This document shows positions 34,335 through 45,830 of a stretch of 64,000 bases of DNA, piece after piece; position 1 is the stretch's first letter; the number at the start of each line of letters is the position of its first letter. A program made the translations under genes and the position numbers. The stretch spans positions 2,356,001 through 2,420,000 of the forward strand of contig JAGTJL010000009.1 of the NCBI GenBank assembly GCA_020746875.1, in the 5' to 3' direction. The stretch is from Rhexocercosporidium sp. MPI-PUGE-AT-0058. Lineage: Eukaryota > Ascomycota > Leotiomycetes > Helotiales. The notes below the pieces were generated by a model. That model was given only the letters and a program-made list of their open reading frames with translations, had not been told where the DNA came from and ran no database searches.

Positions 34335-37300
34335 TCAAACAGTTAACACATAAGAACTCAATCTATTCCCTGCTCCACAGAACTCCAACGTATTCCCAGG
34401 ACAAGGGAAACTACAATCCCCCTGTGGGACGGCCACACTTCCGGCTTGGAATTCATTTCCGCAGTAACCTATTTCCGTACAGTCAGCAGTTGACCTATCT
34501 CACCTCCATGAAATCCAACTCCATCGAAATCAAACCTGAAGAAGAAAAGTGAAGGAACAACTTACATTCTGCACCATACTCCACACCCCAATATTTGAAG
34601 CCCGCGCAATTCTCTGCGCACATCTCAAGCGTCATAGCTGTCTCGTTGAAGAAGAAGCCTCCATTCAAAGCCCTCACACCCGTACCCTCCGTCTGGCATC
34701 CATAATATGTATAAGCCCCAACCGTGGGCTTGATACCCGGTGTACCCTGAGGCGCAGCAGACGAAGTCGTCGAGGTTGTCAAACTGACTGGCTTTGAGGT
34801 ACTGGACGCAGCTTTACTCGTCGTGCTTGCAGGCTTTGTAGTCGACGTCGAGATAGTAGCGGATCTAGAAACAATTTATGAGCTTGACGAACTTGATTTC
34901 GACCATGAATTCGATGCGGGTTTTGTTGTCATGCTAACTGATTTGACAGTCGAGGATGCTGAAACGGAAAAAGAGACAGGGGCGCTTGAAGATACTAACC
35001 GGCTGCTTGAGGTGCTGGGGGAGCCAGTTCCGGCTTTTTGGTAGACTTGGAGACGGTTCCCGGCGCCGCAGTAGGCGTACGGGTCGCCTGCGCAGGTCAT
35101 AGAGCAATCTGCGTTGGGTACGAGGAGCGCTCCTGTTCCGAATTCATCGGCACACCAGCATTCTCGTCCTGGGTTGGATTAGCATTTGGGTCGTCCGAAT
35201 GTCGATACACGGTTTTATGACATTCACACGTAAGTTCATGGGCAAAGGAGAGAAGGAAGCTTACCATATTCCATTCCGGCATATTTATATCCAGCGCATG
35301 AAGCAACGCATGATTCGACGGTGTTAGTGTCACTTGGGAAAGCAGCTGCACCTAAAGCACGTACGCCATCGCCCTCTGATCAATCAGTTAGTATAAATTT
35401 TTTGTCAAATGTCTCAGAATCAGAACAAAGGATCTGATCCCAAATCCCAGATCATGGATTTCAGGTCGCGAAAAGACATACCGGTGTAGCAGCCGAGGTA
35501 GTTATAGCCACCCGCTGAAGGTACGATGCGGAGGGTTGGGACAGCAGTGGAGCTTGCAGAACTCGAGCTGACGGGCTTAGTGGTACTGGAACTAACTATC
35601 GTGCTGCTTGGACTGGCTCGTGTCGAGGACGAGGACTTTGACGTGTTAGTCGTGCTAGATCGTACCGTAGAAGAACTTTTTGAGCTTGAAGATGAGACTG
35701 TAATTGACGAGGAACTTCGAACAGTAGATGTAGAAAGTCTGGTGGAAGTGGAGCTCCTTGAGCTCGAGCGTGACGTGGAAGAAGATCGAATTGTTGAAGT
35801 CGACAGTCTGGAGCTGGACGTGGAAAGACGAGTAGATGATGAACTTCTTGAACTTGAAACCGCCGTTGATGAACGAGATAAAGAACTGCTGCGTGTACTT
35901 GTCGTTGAGACACGTGTTGAAGAACTAAAACGTACGCTTGACGTCGAGGACACACGGCTGCTGCTACTGCTTAATGTAGCGCCGAGCATGTACAACTCTA
36001 GGCGGTTACCTAACAACGAATTAGCATATGATGCAGGCAGACATCTCAGATATTTGTAGCTCCAAAGAAGAGTTCTCCAAGACGGGGCCCACTGACCTGC
36101 TCCGCAATACTCGCTAGCATCTCCTGGGCATACAAAGCTGCAGTCAAGTTGATCCGCAGCTGGGACAGAGGTGACATCAAGTGTCTGACCACAGTAGCCT
36201 ATCTATCATAAGCGAAGTCATAAAAAAGAGGGGATGCGGCTGTGATCTTACACTCTCCACCATATTCGACTCCGAAATAGGCAGTGCCAGCACAGTTAGA
36301 AGCGCAAATCTCCAGTGTCATGCCAACATAGTCAACAAATTGTGCGCCTGCCAAAGCTCTCACACCAGTTCCCTCTGATGAACGAGTTAGCATATATACC
36401 TTTCAATATCTTAAGATCAGAACAATGCATCCCATCCTAGATCCCAGATCATGGAGGATCTTAAGGCGAGAAGGACATACCGGTGTAACATCCTTGACGA
36501 ACGTAGTTGCCAACCTTGGGTTTGATGGCAAGCGTCGGGGTGGAAGTTGGTGCAGTTGACGATCTTGATGATACGGAAGAGCTGGATCGGATAGTTGATG
36601 CTGAGCTTGTGGAACGAACTGAGCTGGACGATCTCGAGCTCGTTGCTGCGGAGGTGAGCCTATACAACTCCAGTCTATATATATTAGCACACGTCTACTT
36701 GAAATGACACCCAGATTTACCGATTGCCAGCACCGCAGAACTCGTTGGGGTTTCCAGGGCAGATAAAATTGCAATCCTCCAATGGAGCCTGTGTAGAAGA
36801 AGCAGCAAGCTCATCTCCACAGTAGCATTCCCCATAGTACTCAATGCCCCAGTATTGATATGCAGCACAGTTCGAGGCACACATCTCAGAAGTCATGTTG
36901 GCGTAATCAACGAAAGCTGGCCCAGCAAGAGCTCTGACGCCCGTTCCCTCGGTGAAACAGCCCTGGAAAGAATATTTGCCAACGACAGGCTTGTGAACCG
37001 GTGTGGGAATAGCCGTAGCTGAAGTCGTGGACGATACTCTGGAGGACGTGGATGATCTTGAGGTTGAGACCACGGAGCTGGAAGTACTGCTTGGTGCAAC
37101 AGTTCCAATAGGGGCACATGTTGCTCCTAAGGAGGCAGGATCCTTGAAATCATCCGCAAATGTCCCACTGGAGACTCCGTACTTAGTTCCAGCGGCAGAA
37201 GCGATGGTTGAGCTACCACTGTAGATGGAATACGGTCCAATAGTTGCTCCTTTGACCATAGTCACAGTGGCGTTGGCCAAAGCTGGGACAGGGACACCTC

Positions 37301-38721
37301 CTGTGCGGGCAACCTTTTGAGTGACCCCCAAAGAAACTGCAGAGGTGACACCAGTACGGACAGCAGCAACGACTGTAAGGTTAGTACCACTTAGGCAACT
37401 TTGAGGGGCCAATGCAATGACTGAATCTTGAATAGGGAAGCCGGCGCCATTGTTGTTGTAGGTGGTTGAAAGCCCTCCGGTTCCGGCAATGACAACTGTG
37501 AACGATGAAATGGATGTCGTGGCTGGGATATTGGCGCTAAAGCCGTAGAACTAAATTGTTAGAATTGAGAAATGCAAAAGGGCGTAAGGGAAATACCGTG
37601 AAGCTGTCATCAAAGCCTGTAGCGGTACCACTAACAGTGGTGGTAGTGATGGTCCCTCCGACACCTCCAGTTCGATCCTTGTAGATAATCTGGACACTGA
37701 GAATTGATGCAGCGCTTCGTGTGGTAGTCCTGACCCGGATATCGCCAGAGAAGGTAATCTGAGCACCGCCTGAGAGTAAAGTGAGTTGCAGTCCGCTTGG
37801 CTTGACTTCATAAGGCGCGAGTGGATCCGAGAGGGTAACGGTTGGTGCAACAGTATCAATCATCCTTTGCAAGATAGACGAACACACTGTGTTGAAAGTT
37901 GCCGGATTTGTCATTGCCTGAATCGTGACATTCTTGTCAGCAGTGAAGACCACTGTATCGGCGTTTCTGGTCGCTGCAACAGATGGACCGACGGACAAGG
38001 GGTCAGTGTTGGGGCCACTAATATATCGAGTAGCAATGTTATTGTCGAATTCCAGACTGTTGTCGAAAAGTGCATAGCCGTTGGGCGCAGTTCCTGCAGG
38101 TACAATCTCTGGGAAGAATTCACTATGCACTCCTCCGATAGCATGTCCACAGGCAGTCATCTGAATCATATCCACGGTATTGAAGCCCATTCTCGCGAAC
38201 TGATTGACGAAAGTTCCCTGGGGATTTTGAGGCTGAGGAACTCCTTGCGGGCCAGCAGCGCTTGCGTCAATTCTCCCTCCACGGATAGGCACGACCGGGC
38301 CACCACATGCTCGGACAGATGCATATACTCCCAGGGCGATGATGTCGGACACAGATAACCGACTATTGTACAACGCGGAATATGTCTGTAATGTGCTAAC
38401 GAATCCCGGGCCTAAGTTTTCGCCATTGTTCAACTCGAACGCTATCGAGGAATCGATTCCTCCATGGGGTTCGAAGAATATGTTCGTCGTCGCCATATCG
38501 TGGAAACCGATTCGCAGCCACTCTGCTGCCGTTTGTCGTCCTACTCCAAATTCCGAAAACGAACATGGCGTGACATGTGCTCCGAAACCCTTGCTCTTGT
38601 AGCCAGCATTTAGAAACATGACATCCTCCAGCTCATCAGTGGCAGACGGCCATGTTGGCGCAGCGACTCCCAACCCCGAGAAGACGGCAATTGAGCCCAC
38701 GACAGTCGAAGACAGCTTCAT
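34335..38721 (-). CDS. Secreted heme peroxidase (class II-like, AA2 type) with four C-terminal WSC domains
   Basis: Exons: 38721-37597, 37550-36721, 36674-36481, 36374-36252, 36198-36097, 36009-35482, 35375-35265, 35168-34566 and 34468-34335, about 1250 codons. A signal peptide (1-20) precedes the peroxidase domain: distal Arg70/His74 in RIGFHDMAT, Gly-rich PIRGGRID, and proximal His193 in CGHAIGGVHSEFFPEI. This is the GHxxGGVH pattern of ascomycete peroxidases. After a beta-rich spacer come four WSC domains near residues 560-652, 705-795, 955-1045 and 1150-1250, each with EGxGVRAL, C..NC/C..SC, E(Y)G.EC(Y/W)C and FCGAGNR-like ends, joined by Ser/Thr-rich linkers likely to be O-glycosylated. 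WSC binds cell-wall or other glycans, so the enzyme is probably held on a polysaccharide while oxidising phenolics with peroxide. One TAA (34878-34876) interrupts the last linker unless it is spliced out. Confidence 0.82.
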
Positions 38722-40691
38722 AATTAGGTATTATTAGGAAAATCGAGTATACAGTACGAGTATATCGACAAACGAGTGTAGGGCTGCACTGGCAACACGA
38801 AATGCAACGGGGGAAAAAGAGAAAGAAGGTCTGAAAAGAGATGGAGACACAAGGTACTTATTGGTATTGCTCACTATTGACCCTCAGGGTCTCAGCCGCA
38901 TTGTAGATCCAATTGGAGGGAGGTCGAGGAAGCAGGGTCGTATGCAAGTCCCCCCTGAGGACAAGCCTCGTATCTGCCCTAAAAGCATGGGGGCGTTGAT
39001 AGAGGCGGCCTGTCAGACTCTCTTAGTGGTCAGCTCAGCTGCCAACGCCTCTCAAAATGCACCATGTCCCCATGAAATCTCCTGGATAAGCCACAAACCA
39101 TGCCGGATCTCGATAGGGGATGAGATACGCCCGGCATATTGTTTCATCCCGCAAGGGCCATACCGTGTCTATCTTGGACGCGTACCGGTGCAAATTAGAT
39201 GGCGCATCGGCCACAGCTCCGAGTAACTTAATGAGCTTGGGTTAATGGATACTGAAGTGGGGGATTTGAGAAGCGTGGAGTGCTGTAAGTGTCTGATTTG
39301 ATGAGTTGTCCATCGGCCCTTGTGATCCAGCTGCCATATATGCACGCACCCTTCCTGTGCACCATACTTATGCAGTGACATGCATACACAACGGCTCTAG
39401 ATGAGATGACAGAGGCTGGCCTCGAGCGTACTCGTAAGTAGTCTGCTGCTTAGCCATCCCATGTTCCGTGAAGGCACAGACAGAGAGAAGAGGGCCAGCC
39501 GAGCCCATGCGGACCGTCGGAAAGAATTTCGTCGACTTGTTCCAAAGGAGAATAGGACGTGGATCCTGAAGAACCCTAACTTAATCCGATAGAGACGTGG
39601 AGGATCTACCAATCAGAAGGTCTGCTTATCGATCGGTCGTGTATCTAAATTAAACACCAGGCGTCGAGAAGGCGTTGAGGAATATTGGTCAAGCCGTCTT
39701 ATTGTCAGGGGTACGAAGGACGATAGAGAATTGGGGGTGGTCTGATCTGGGAAAGGGATGCATAAAAATCGTACTATGGACTTTGTGCATTGCATCGCTA
39801 GCGCATTGGGGGGGTTTTTTTTGTGACGAGCATAATCCGAGGTGGGCCCGTTTCGCTCTGGCAAAACGAGGACTACCTAACATGCGCTCTCTTGCCTGCA
39901 GTACATCCTCAAATCAGAGCCTTTCCAAAGTCTCTGAATGATTTCACGACATTGACTTGAAAGGAAAATCAAAAGTAGAAGTAAGCCAGCCCGATTTTTG
40001 AAATGGATGATTGCAACTGTATGTAAGTCGCTTCGCTGGACACGGATTTGAGCCGCCTCGATCTGCCTGCATGTGAAGAGGGGCAAAGGTGTTCGGGTCC
40101 AGACCTGCCGCATTTCAGTCCCCGGGGGGAAAAAAGTCGCAATAGATTATATTTCGCAAAGGACAAGTACCTTGAGTACTAGAATTGGTAGTAGATAGGG
40201 TATTGTACTCAAGAATTGTCTTACTGCACGATTCTGTGCAACACGATGCTGACAGAACCCCTCCAAACGAGCGAAATAAAAACCCCCACCAAAGAATTCT
40301 CACCCTCTACGGCGCGCTAGGAAGTTGCCGACTTCAACTGTCGCACAGTTTCAAGTACCAAAAGATTTTCAGCACATTGAAAGTGAGAATGATACTTTTT
40401 TCTGATTAAATAAATTCTTTAGCAAGAGACATTTTCTTCGAATGGGTTTAAAAAATGGTAAGATTACTTTAAAATAAAAGGTCTCCCAAACTTTGATTTC
40501 GGTGTTCTCTCTTGTCAAAGTCAGCAACCCTCTCCCGCCCCGGAGAGCCTCCCTCATCAAAAGCTTCATACTTGATATAAACGCCGACCACACTACCCAA
40601 TCAGCCAATTCAACACCAAATTCTCAACCCCCTCTTCCTCTCTCTTACAATCCCTGCCGGCCCTCCCATTAGGCTCTCCCAGACCTCATCA
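38722..40691. other. Divergent intergenic region, no gene seen
   Basis: Nearly 2 kb between the WSC peroxidase start (-) and the JmjC gene start (+). Open frames are short and without family signal. The last 100 bp are strongly C/T-rich, fitting a promoter and 5' leader for the JmjC gene. Confidence 0.5.
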
Positions 40692-42348
40692 ATGGAACCT
40701 CACAACCCCTCCGAGCAATCGGCGGAGGACCCCACCATAACCCTCCTAGAAACCTACAACTCCCTCAACCCCTCCACTATCACAACACTAACCTCACTCC
40801 CCTCGCCACTAGAGTTCCTGCGTTTCGTAGCGCAGAACAGACCATTTGTTATCAGAGGCGGAGCTGCGGGTTGGAAGGCTGTTAGGGAGTGGAATGTCGC
40901 TAGTCTGAAGGAGGTTTTGGATGGTGTGAGTGTTAATGTTGCTGTTACGCCGATTGGGTATGCGATGGACTTCTATTTCTTTTCTACATGTTCGTGTCAA
41001 ACGGGGACTCTTATTTTGAATAATCCCTTTTTCTTTTCAATTCTCTTTCTTGTTTCCGTCTCCATCTTGTTCGGAGGCTTCATCCGGGATTTCTGTCCCG
41101 TCTGAGGAATACACTTCATGTGCTTTGTTTACTTTCGCTTGAAGCACATACATTCTCCCCGTCATCTACTGGCTTCTTCAAGCCTACACGGCCCAGATAC
41201 TTCCTACCCAAACTCAGAAGCTAATACATCACAGAAACGCAGACAGTCCAGTCAAATCCCCCACAACCAACGAACTCCTCTTCGTTAAACCCCATGAAGA
41301 ACAACAGCTCTTCTCCACCTTCCTCGATTTCATAATCGATCAGGAAAAAGCCATCTCTTCCTCCTCCAATGACGCTTCTTCATCCAATACCAAAGAAATC
41401 CCAGGAGGTGAAGTCCGCTACGCTCAAACCCGTTCGTCCCCTGCTTCTCTCCCCCTCTTCCTCCATCACCTGACCTGTCCCAACTAACATCCCCTACTCC
41501 CAGAAAACGACAATCTCCCCAGCGAATACGCCCTCCTCTCCCCCTGCATCCCGCCTTCCATCCCCTTCTCGCGGATCGCACTCTCCTCTCAACCCGACGC
41601 TGTAAACCTCTGGATCGGCAACTCCCTCTCCGTGACCGCCCTGCACAAAGATAACTATGAGAATATATACGTGCAGATCATCGGACAGAAGCACTTTGTT
41701 CTCTCGCCGCCAGTGGCGTGGGCCGGGGTGGGGGAGAGGGTTTTGAAGGGGGCGAGATATTGTCGTCGGGGTCCGATATCTCCATCTCCTTCGTTATCAA
41801 CAGAAATTACGGTGCCGGAAATATCAGAAGCGAAAGAGGATGAAAGTAAGGAAGCAGGAAGGAAAAGACAAAAGTTCGACATCATCGAAGAAGAAGGCGA
41901 CAGCGTCCCCTTCGCGACCTGGGATCCTGATTCATCTCTAAGTGTAGAAGAGGGGAATGGGACGAAGTATTCAAGGTTTGTGGAGCCGGTGAGGGTCACA
42001 TTGGAGGAGGGTGATATGCTGTATTTGCCTGCTTTGTGGTATGTCTTTCCTTTTCCGTTCCGTTCCGTTCCCTTCCCTCTCCTCCAAGCCCTTTTAAACC
42101 CTCTCTACTTTCGCACGCCTTCCTATGCCAGAATTCTTTGAGTAATACTGATTTTCAACTTCTCGCTTGTGAAGGTATCATAAAGTCTCACAATCCTGCT
42201 CCGGAGAAGGGATTTGCGTGGCTGTGAATTACTGGTACGCCTCTTTTCCCCCTTCCTTTTCCCTTTCCCAACTTAATTTCTTTACTTCTCTCCTGCATGC
42301 AGGTATCACGACGTCTATTTCAAGAGGTGCTGGCTGATGTGGAGATAA
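40692..42348 (+). CDS. JmjC-domain 2-oxoglutarate/Fe(II) oxygenase, JMJD7-like
   Basis: Five exons: 40692-40957, 41235-41431, 41504-42038, 42175-42234 and 42303-42348, giving 367 aa. The N-terminal helix region FLRFVAQNRPFVIRGGAAGW is the cupin_8 entry motif. The iron site is visible as His-x-Asp in TALHKDNYENIYVQIIG (near residue 201) and the distal His in LPALWYHKVSQSC, followed by ICVAVNYWYHDVYF. This is the JMJD7 arrangement; human JMJD7 is a lysyl hydroxylase of TRAFAC GTPases (DRG1/2). By homology the fungal protein may hydroxylate DRG-type GTPases (inference). An extra Ser/Glu-rich insert of about 65 aa sits between the iron-binding strands. The last exon encodes only 15 residues. Confidence 0.9.
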
Positions 42349-43303
42349 ACATAGGCATGACATGGAGTTTGGTGGTGGCTTTTGGCCAATGTGTAATTTT
42401 ATTAGGGATGTCGGGTTAGCTGAGGCTGCGCGGCAGGGCTGAAGAGAATGTTGCATTGTAATGTACGGCTGATAGCTGGGACGGGAGTGAGCAAAGAGTG
42501 GCAGAAGTGGAGATTGAATGGCGTTGGAGACGGGTGGTAGAAAAAGCATTTTTACAAAAGTCAGAGCTTCGGGATATCAATCACGGAGAAGACCTACTGT
42601 AGAAAACAGTAGCTACACATAGATAGTTGTTATGTCAAGAGTCTGATTGCTATGACAAGGGAAAGCATATAAAATTACAAAACACGAACGCTCGCAATAT
42701 TTCGACCCTTTCCACTTTCTATGCCCTTGAAATATGACCGACCGACCAGCAAGCCAACCAGCACCGAATTGGCCCGCCCGCTCACCCGCTCAGAAGTAGG
42801 AGGAAGACAAAAGCAGAGTTTCCACCCCCGTCCAGACCTAATGCAGCGCATCCCCAGACCCAACGAAGCCAAACTTTTTGGTAGTGAACAAACCCACTCG
42901 CAAGCAGTCGTATTTCCGCAAGATGTAGGAACAGACGTGTCGTGACATGCTGAAGAATACCTAGATGTCGCATGTTGCTTCGAACACCAGATGGAAGGGG
43001 AAACATATACTAGTGGAGAGCCCGAGGAGGAAAATCATGCGTGCTGAGCATATGCATTCTAAGTAGGCGGACACCCACTTCGGTTTATAGGCGCAGACCC
43101 CGAGGCCAGTGATGAGCCGAGGATCTAGGCAGAAGATCTAGACACATGATAGAGAAGATCCAACGCCAAAAGAAAATCGTCGGAGAAGAGCAGAGAAGAA
43201 AGATTGCTAGTTGCGGAAATGGGTATAAGGCGTGATCCGATCGATGAAATAGATCTTTAAACCCTTGCAATCCATGACCAACTTTTGAGTGCCGTGCCTG
43301 AGA
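42349..43303. other. Convergent intergenic region, no gene seen
   Basis: 3' flanks of the JmjC gene (+) and eIF4B gene (-). An open frame at 42675-43006 has no family features. Confidence 0.55.
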
Positions 43304-45429
43304 TCACGATGCAATTGCGCGCGAGCCTTGGTTTCCACCACGATTGTTCTTCTTTGGCTTGGAAACAGTGCTCCATCCGTCATCCTCCATGGCAGCAGTC
43401 TCTGTAGTTGGGGTAGATGCCTGAGCCGGTGATTGAGGGGCTCTTCCGTTTGAGTATTGTCTTGGCTCGTAATTTCTTGCGCCACCACGGCCGCCCTCTC
43501 CTCGACCTCTTCCTCCACGGCCACCTCTTGGTCCTCTTGGGATGTCATCTCTGGGAGTTGGTGGTCCATTTGAAGCTCGTCTCCAAGCGCCAGTCTCGAC
43601 TGGCTTCGGTCTAGCATCCCGAACAATCTCTCTTGGCTTCACGGCCTTATCGTCCACAATGTTGCCATTGGCGTTCTCTGTCTCGATGGTCTCCTCTGGC
43701 TTACCGGCCTCTTCGCCATCCTTTTGCGCAGTTTCGGCCTTCTTCTCAGCTTCGGCAGCCTCTTCAGCAGCCTTAGCCTTCGCAGCCTCACGTTTCTCCT
43801 CCTTAGCCTTCTCCTCTGCCTCCTTCTTTTCCTTAGCAGCAGCCTCCTTCTTCTCTTCGATCTCCTTCTCCTTGGCTGCGGTGTCAATAGGACGGGCAGC
43901 GCCAAATGGACTGGCCTTGGCATCGCTAGATGCTGCAGTAGTTGGGGATGGCATATCAGGAGCCTGAGAGACAGTTCGCTTGGCCAAGTTCAGCTTGGGG
44001 CGACCAGCTGGAAGAGCATGGCTAGGAGCAGGAGATGATGGAGCCTCGCTTCCATCTCGGGATGGGACTGAGGACTTTGGTGCTGGAGCATCTGGTCGCA
44101 TCTTTGAGCGCCATTGGTTATCCTGTTCGGCAGCAGTAGGGGCTCTCTCAACGACTGGTCGTTCTTGGAACTCCCTTCTTGGTGGTCTGGATCCATCTTG
44201 CGACCCTTGTCCACGACCCTCACCCCACTGGGCAGCAGGCGAAGCTCTGCGATCCCTGAAGCCCTCAGGTCTTGGTCCATCGTTTGTTCGTGGGCGACCT
44301 CCCTCTCTTGGACCTCGCTCAGGTTGCGCCAATGGTGACAATGGACCTTTGCGATCCCAGTTTCCGAAGTCGCGGACCTTTCCATCACCCTCGGGGAAAC
44401 GCTCCTTGCGCTCTCCACGCTCTCCACCAAAATCGGATCCAAAACCACCACGTTCAGGTCCACGACGGTCGTTACCACCACGGCTTGGCAAATCTGGTAA
44501 TGGTCCCTTTCTGCTCCAATCGGTAATCTCTCGTGCGTCTGGACGATCTCCACGGTCCTTGGCTACAAAATTGTTAGTTCTTGTATACCAATGGGGCATT
44601 GCGAGCACATACGAGGATCAGCAACACTGATTCTGATGTTGCGTCCTTGGAAAGGAGTGCCATTGAGGGTCAAGGCTTGCTTGAGACCATCTCTGGAAGC
44701 GAACTCGGCATATCCAAATCCTTTAGGCTTCATCTCAAGCTTGTCCTCGATGATCCTGACATTTGTGCATTCACAGCCTGCGAAGAAATCGGTAACATCG
44801 CCAACGGTGGCATCGAAGGAGAGGTTGCCTAGGTGAACTGTGTAGGGTGGCTTGTCGGGGAGTGGAAGTTCTTCACGAACGGAGTAGCCTTGAATATGTT
44901 AGCAAAAGATGCGGGAGTTTGCAAGGGCCATGTAGCGAAGGAATTCGAAAACCTACCTCCAGCGTTACCGCTGCCGTATTGTCCCGTAGTAGAGCTGTAG
45001 GTACGGCGCTCACCACCTCCATAGCCAGTGCGAGAATCTATGCCAATTAGTCATTTGTCTTGAGCGAATTCACCCTTTTGAATTGGCGCCTAGAATGTTC
45101 ATACCGGCTTTGACGACATCTGTTAGCACAGCCATTGACAAAAAGACATTGTAGGACACTCACAAACTGGCATATCCTCCATCTCATCAGCCCAGGATCC
45201 CATTTCTGCATTTTGTCAGTCCTGCATTTTGTCGGGAAGGCTGTGTGTGAATGAGGCGCTCTCACTTTCATCAGTCAAGAAGGCCCCGAGGGTCATCTTC
45301 TGTTGTTCTTTCTTTTTAGGAGCTATTTGCACGGCATGTCAGCACAACTTCAACATGATTGTCCTTTGCCCAGGGACTGTTGTGGCTTTGCGTGGCAGGC
45401 TTCGAATAGCTAAAGAACGGCTTACCCAT
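43304..45429 (-). CDS. Translation initiation factor eIF4B
   Basis: Seven exons: 45429-45426, 45322-45266, 45205-45164, 45119-45105, 45037-44957, 44888-44613 and 44562-43304, giving 577 aa. The start exon holds only ATG plus G; the next begins with the rest of MAPKKKEQQKMTLGAFLTDE, then MGSWADEMEDMPV, both classic eIF4B N-terminal blocks. The RRM lies in exon 6: YTVHLGNLSF (RNP2) and KGFGYAEF (RNP1). After it comes the DRGDRPDAREITDWSRKGPL repeat region, rich in Arg/Gly/Asp, a long Ala/Glu/Lys helix, and a C-terminal RGG-like end closing NQGSRAIAS. It helps eIF4A unwind 5' UTRs during scanning, in the cytosol. The homolog is S. cerevisiae TIF3 / S. pombe Sce3. Confidence 0.94.
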
Positions 45430-45830
45430 GATTGCGGCTTTTTCAGGACGCTGCGCGAGAACACCTGGTCTTGCGCTTTGTCCTAGGGAGGGTCTGAAGG
45501 ATGGCAATTCCTTCAGTTAATTCTTCAAGGTTTGATTGTTCAAGTGATCAAGTTCTGGGAACTTGAATGTGGTCGTGGATTGTGGAGAAACAGGTCGCTG
45601 TTCTTCGTGCGAGAGATTCTTTTTTAGACGCAGGTTAGCCTCTTGAAAATCAGCCAGGGATTACCACACTAGGCTAGTTTGGGACACGCGCAGAACTATC
45701 AAAATCCAAGGATTTACCTATGAGTTCAGTTCTCCCAGCTACCTATACATCATTACCCATCGCCCAGGTGTTGTATTGCTTTAAATGGGTGAATCATACC
45801 GACTGGTACATCTGAATTTTTCCGTGGACT
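45430..45830. promoter_or_regulatory. Divergent promoter, eIF4B / Tim17-family gene
   Basis: 401 bp between start codons on opposite strands. No other gene fits. Because the eIF4B coding start sits in a 4-nt exon, its promoter and leader lie in this interval. Confidence 0.5.

Noticed and set aside
35526..36059. 177-codon plus-strand open frame rich in Glu/Leu/Val/Asp
   Set aside because: Antisense shadow of the Ser/Thr-rich linker of the WSC peroxidase.
43980..44630. 216-codon plus-strand open frame opposite the eIF4B gene
   Set aside because: Antisense shadow of the Arg/Gly/Pro-rich eIF4B C-terminus.
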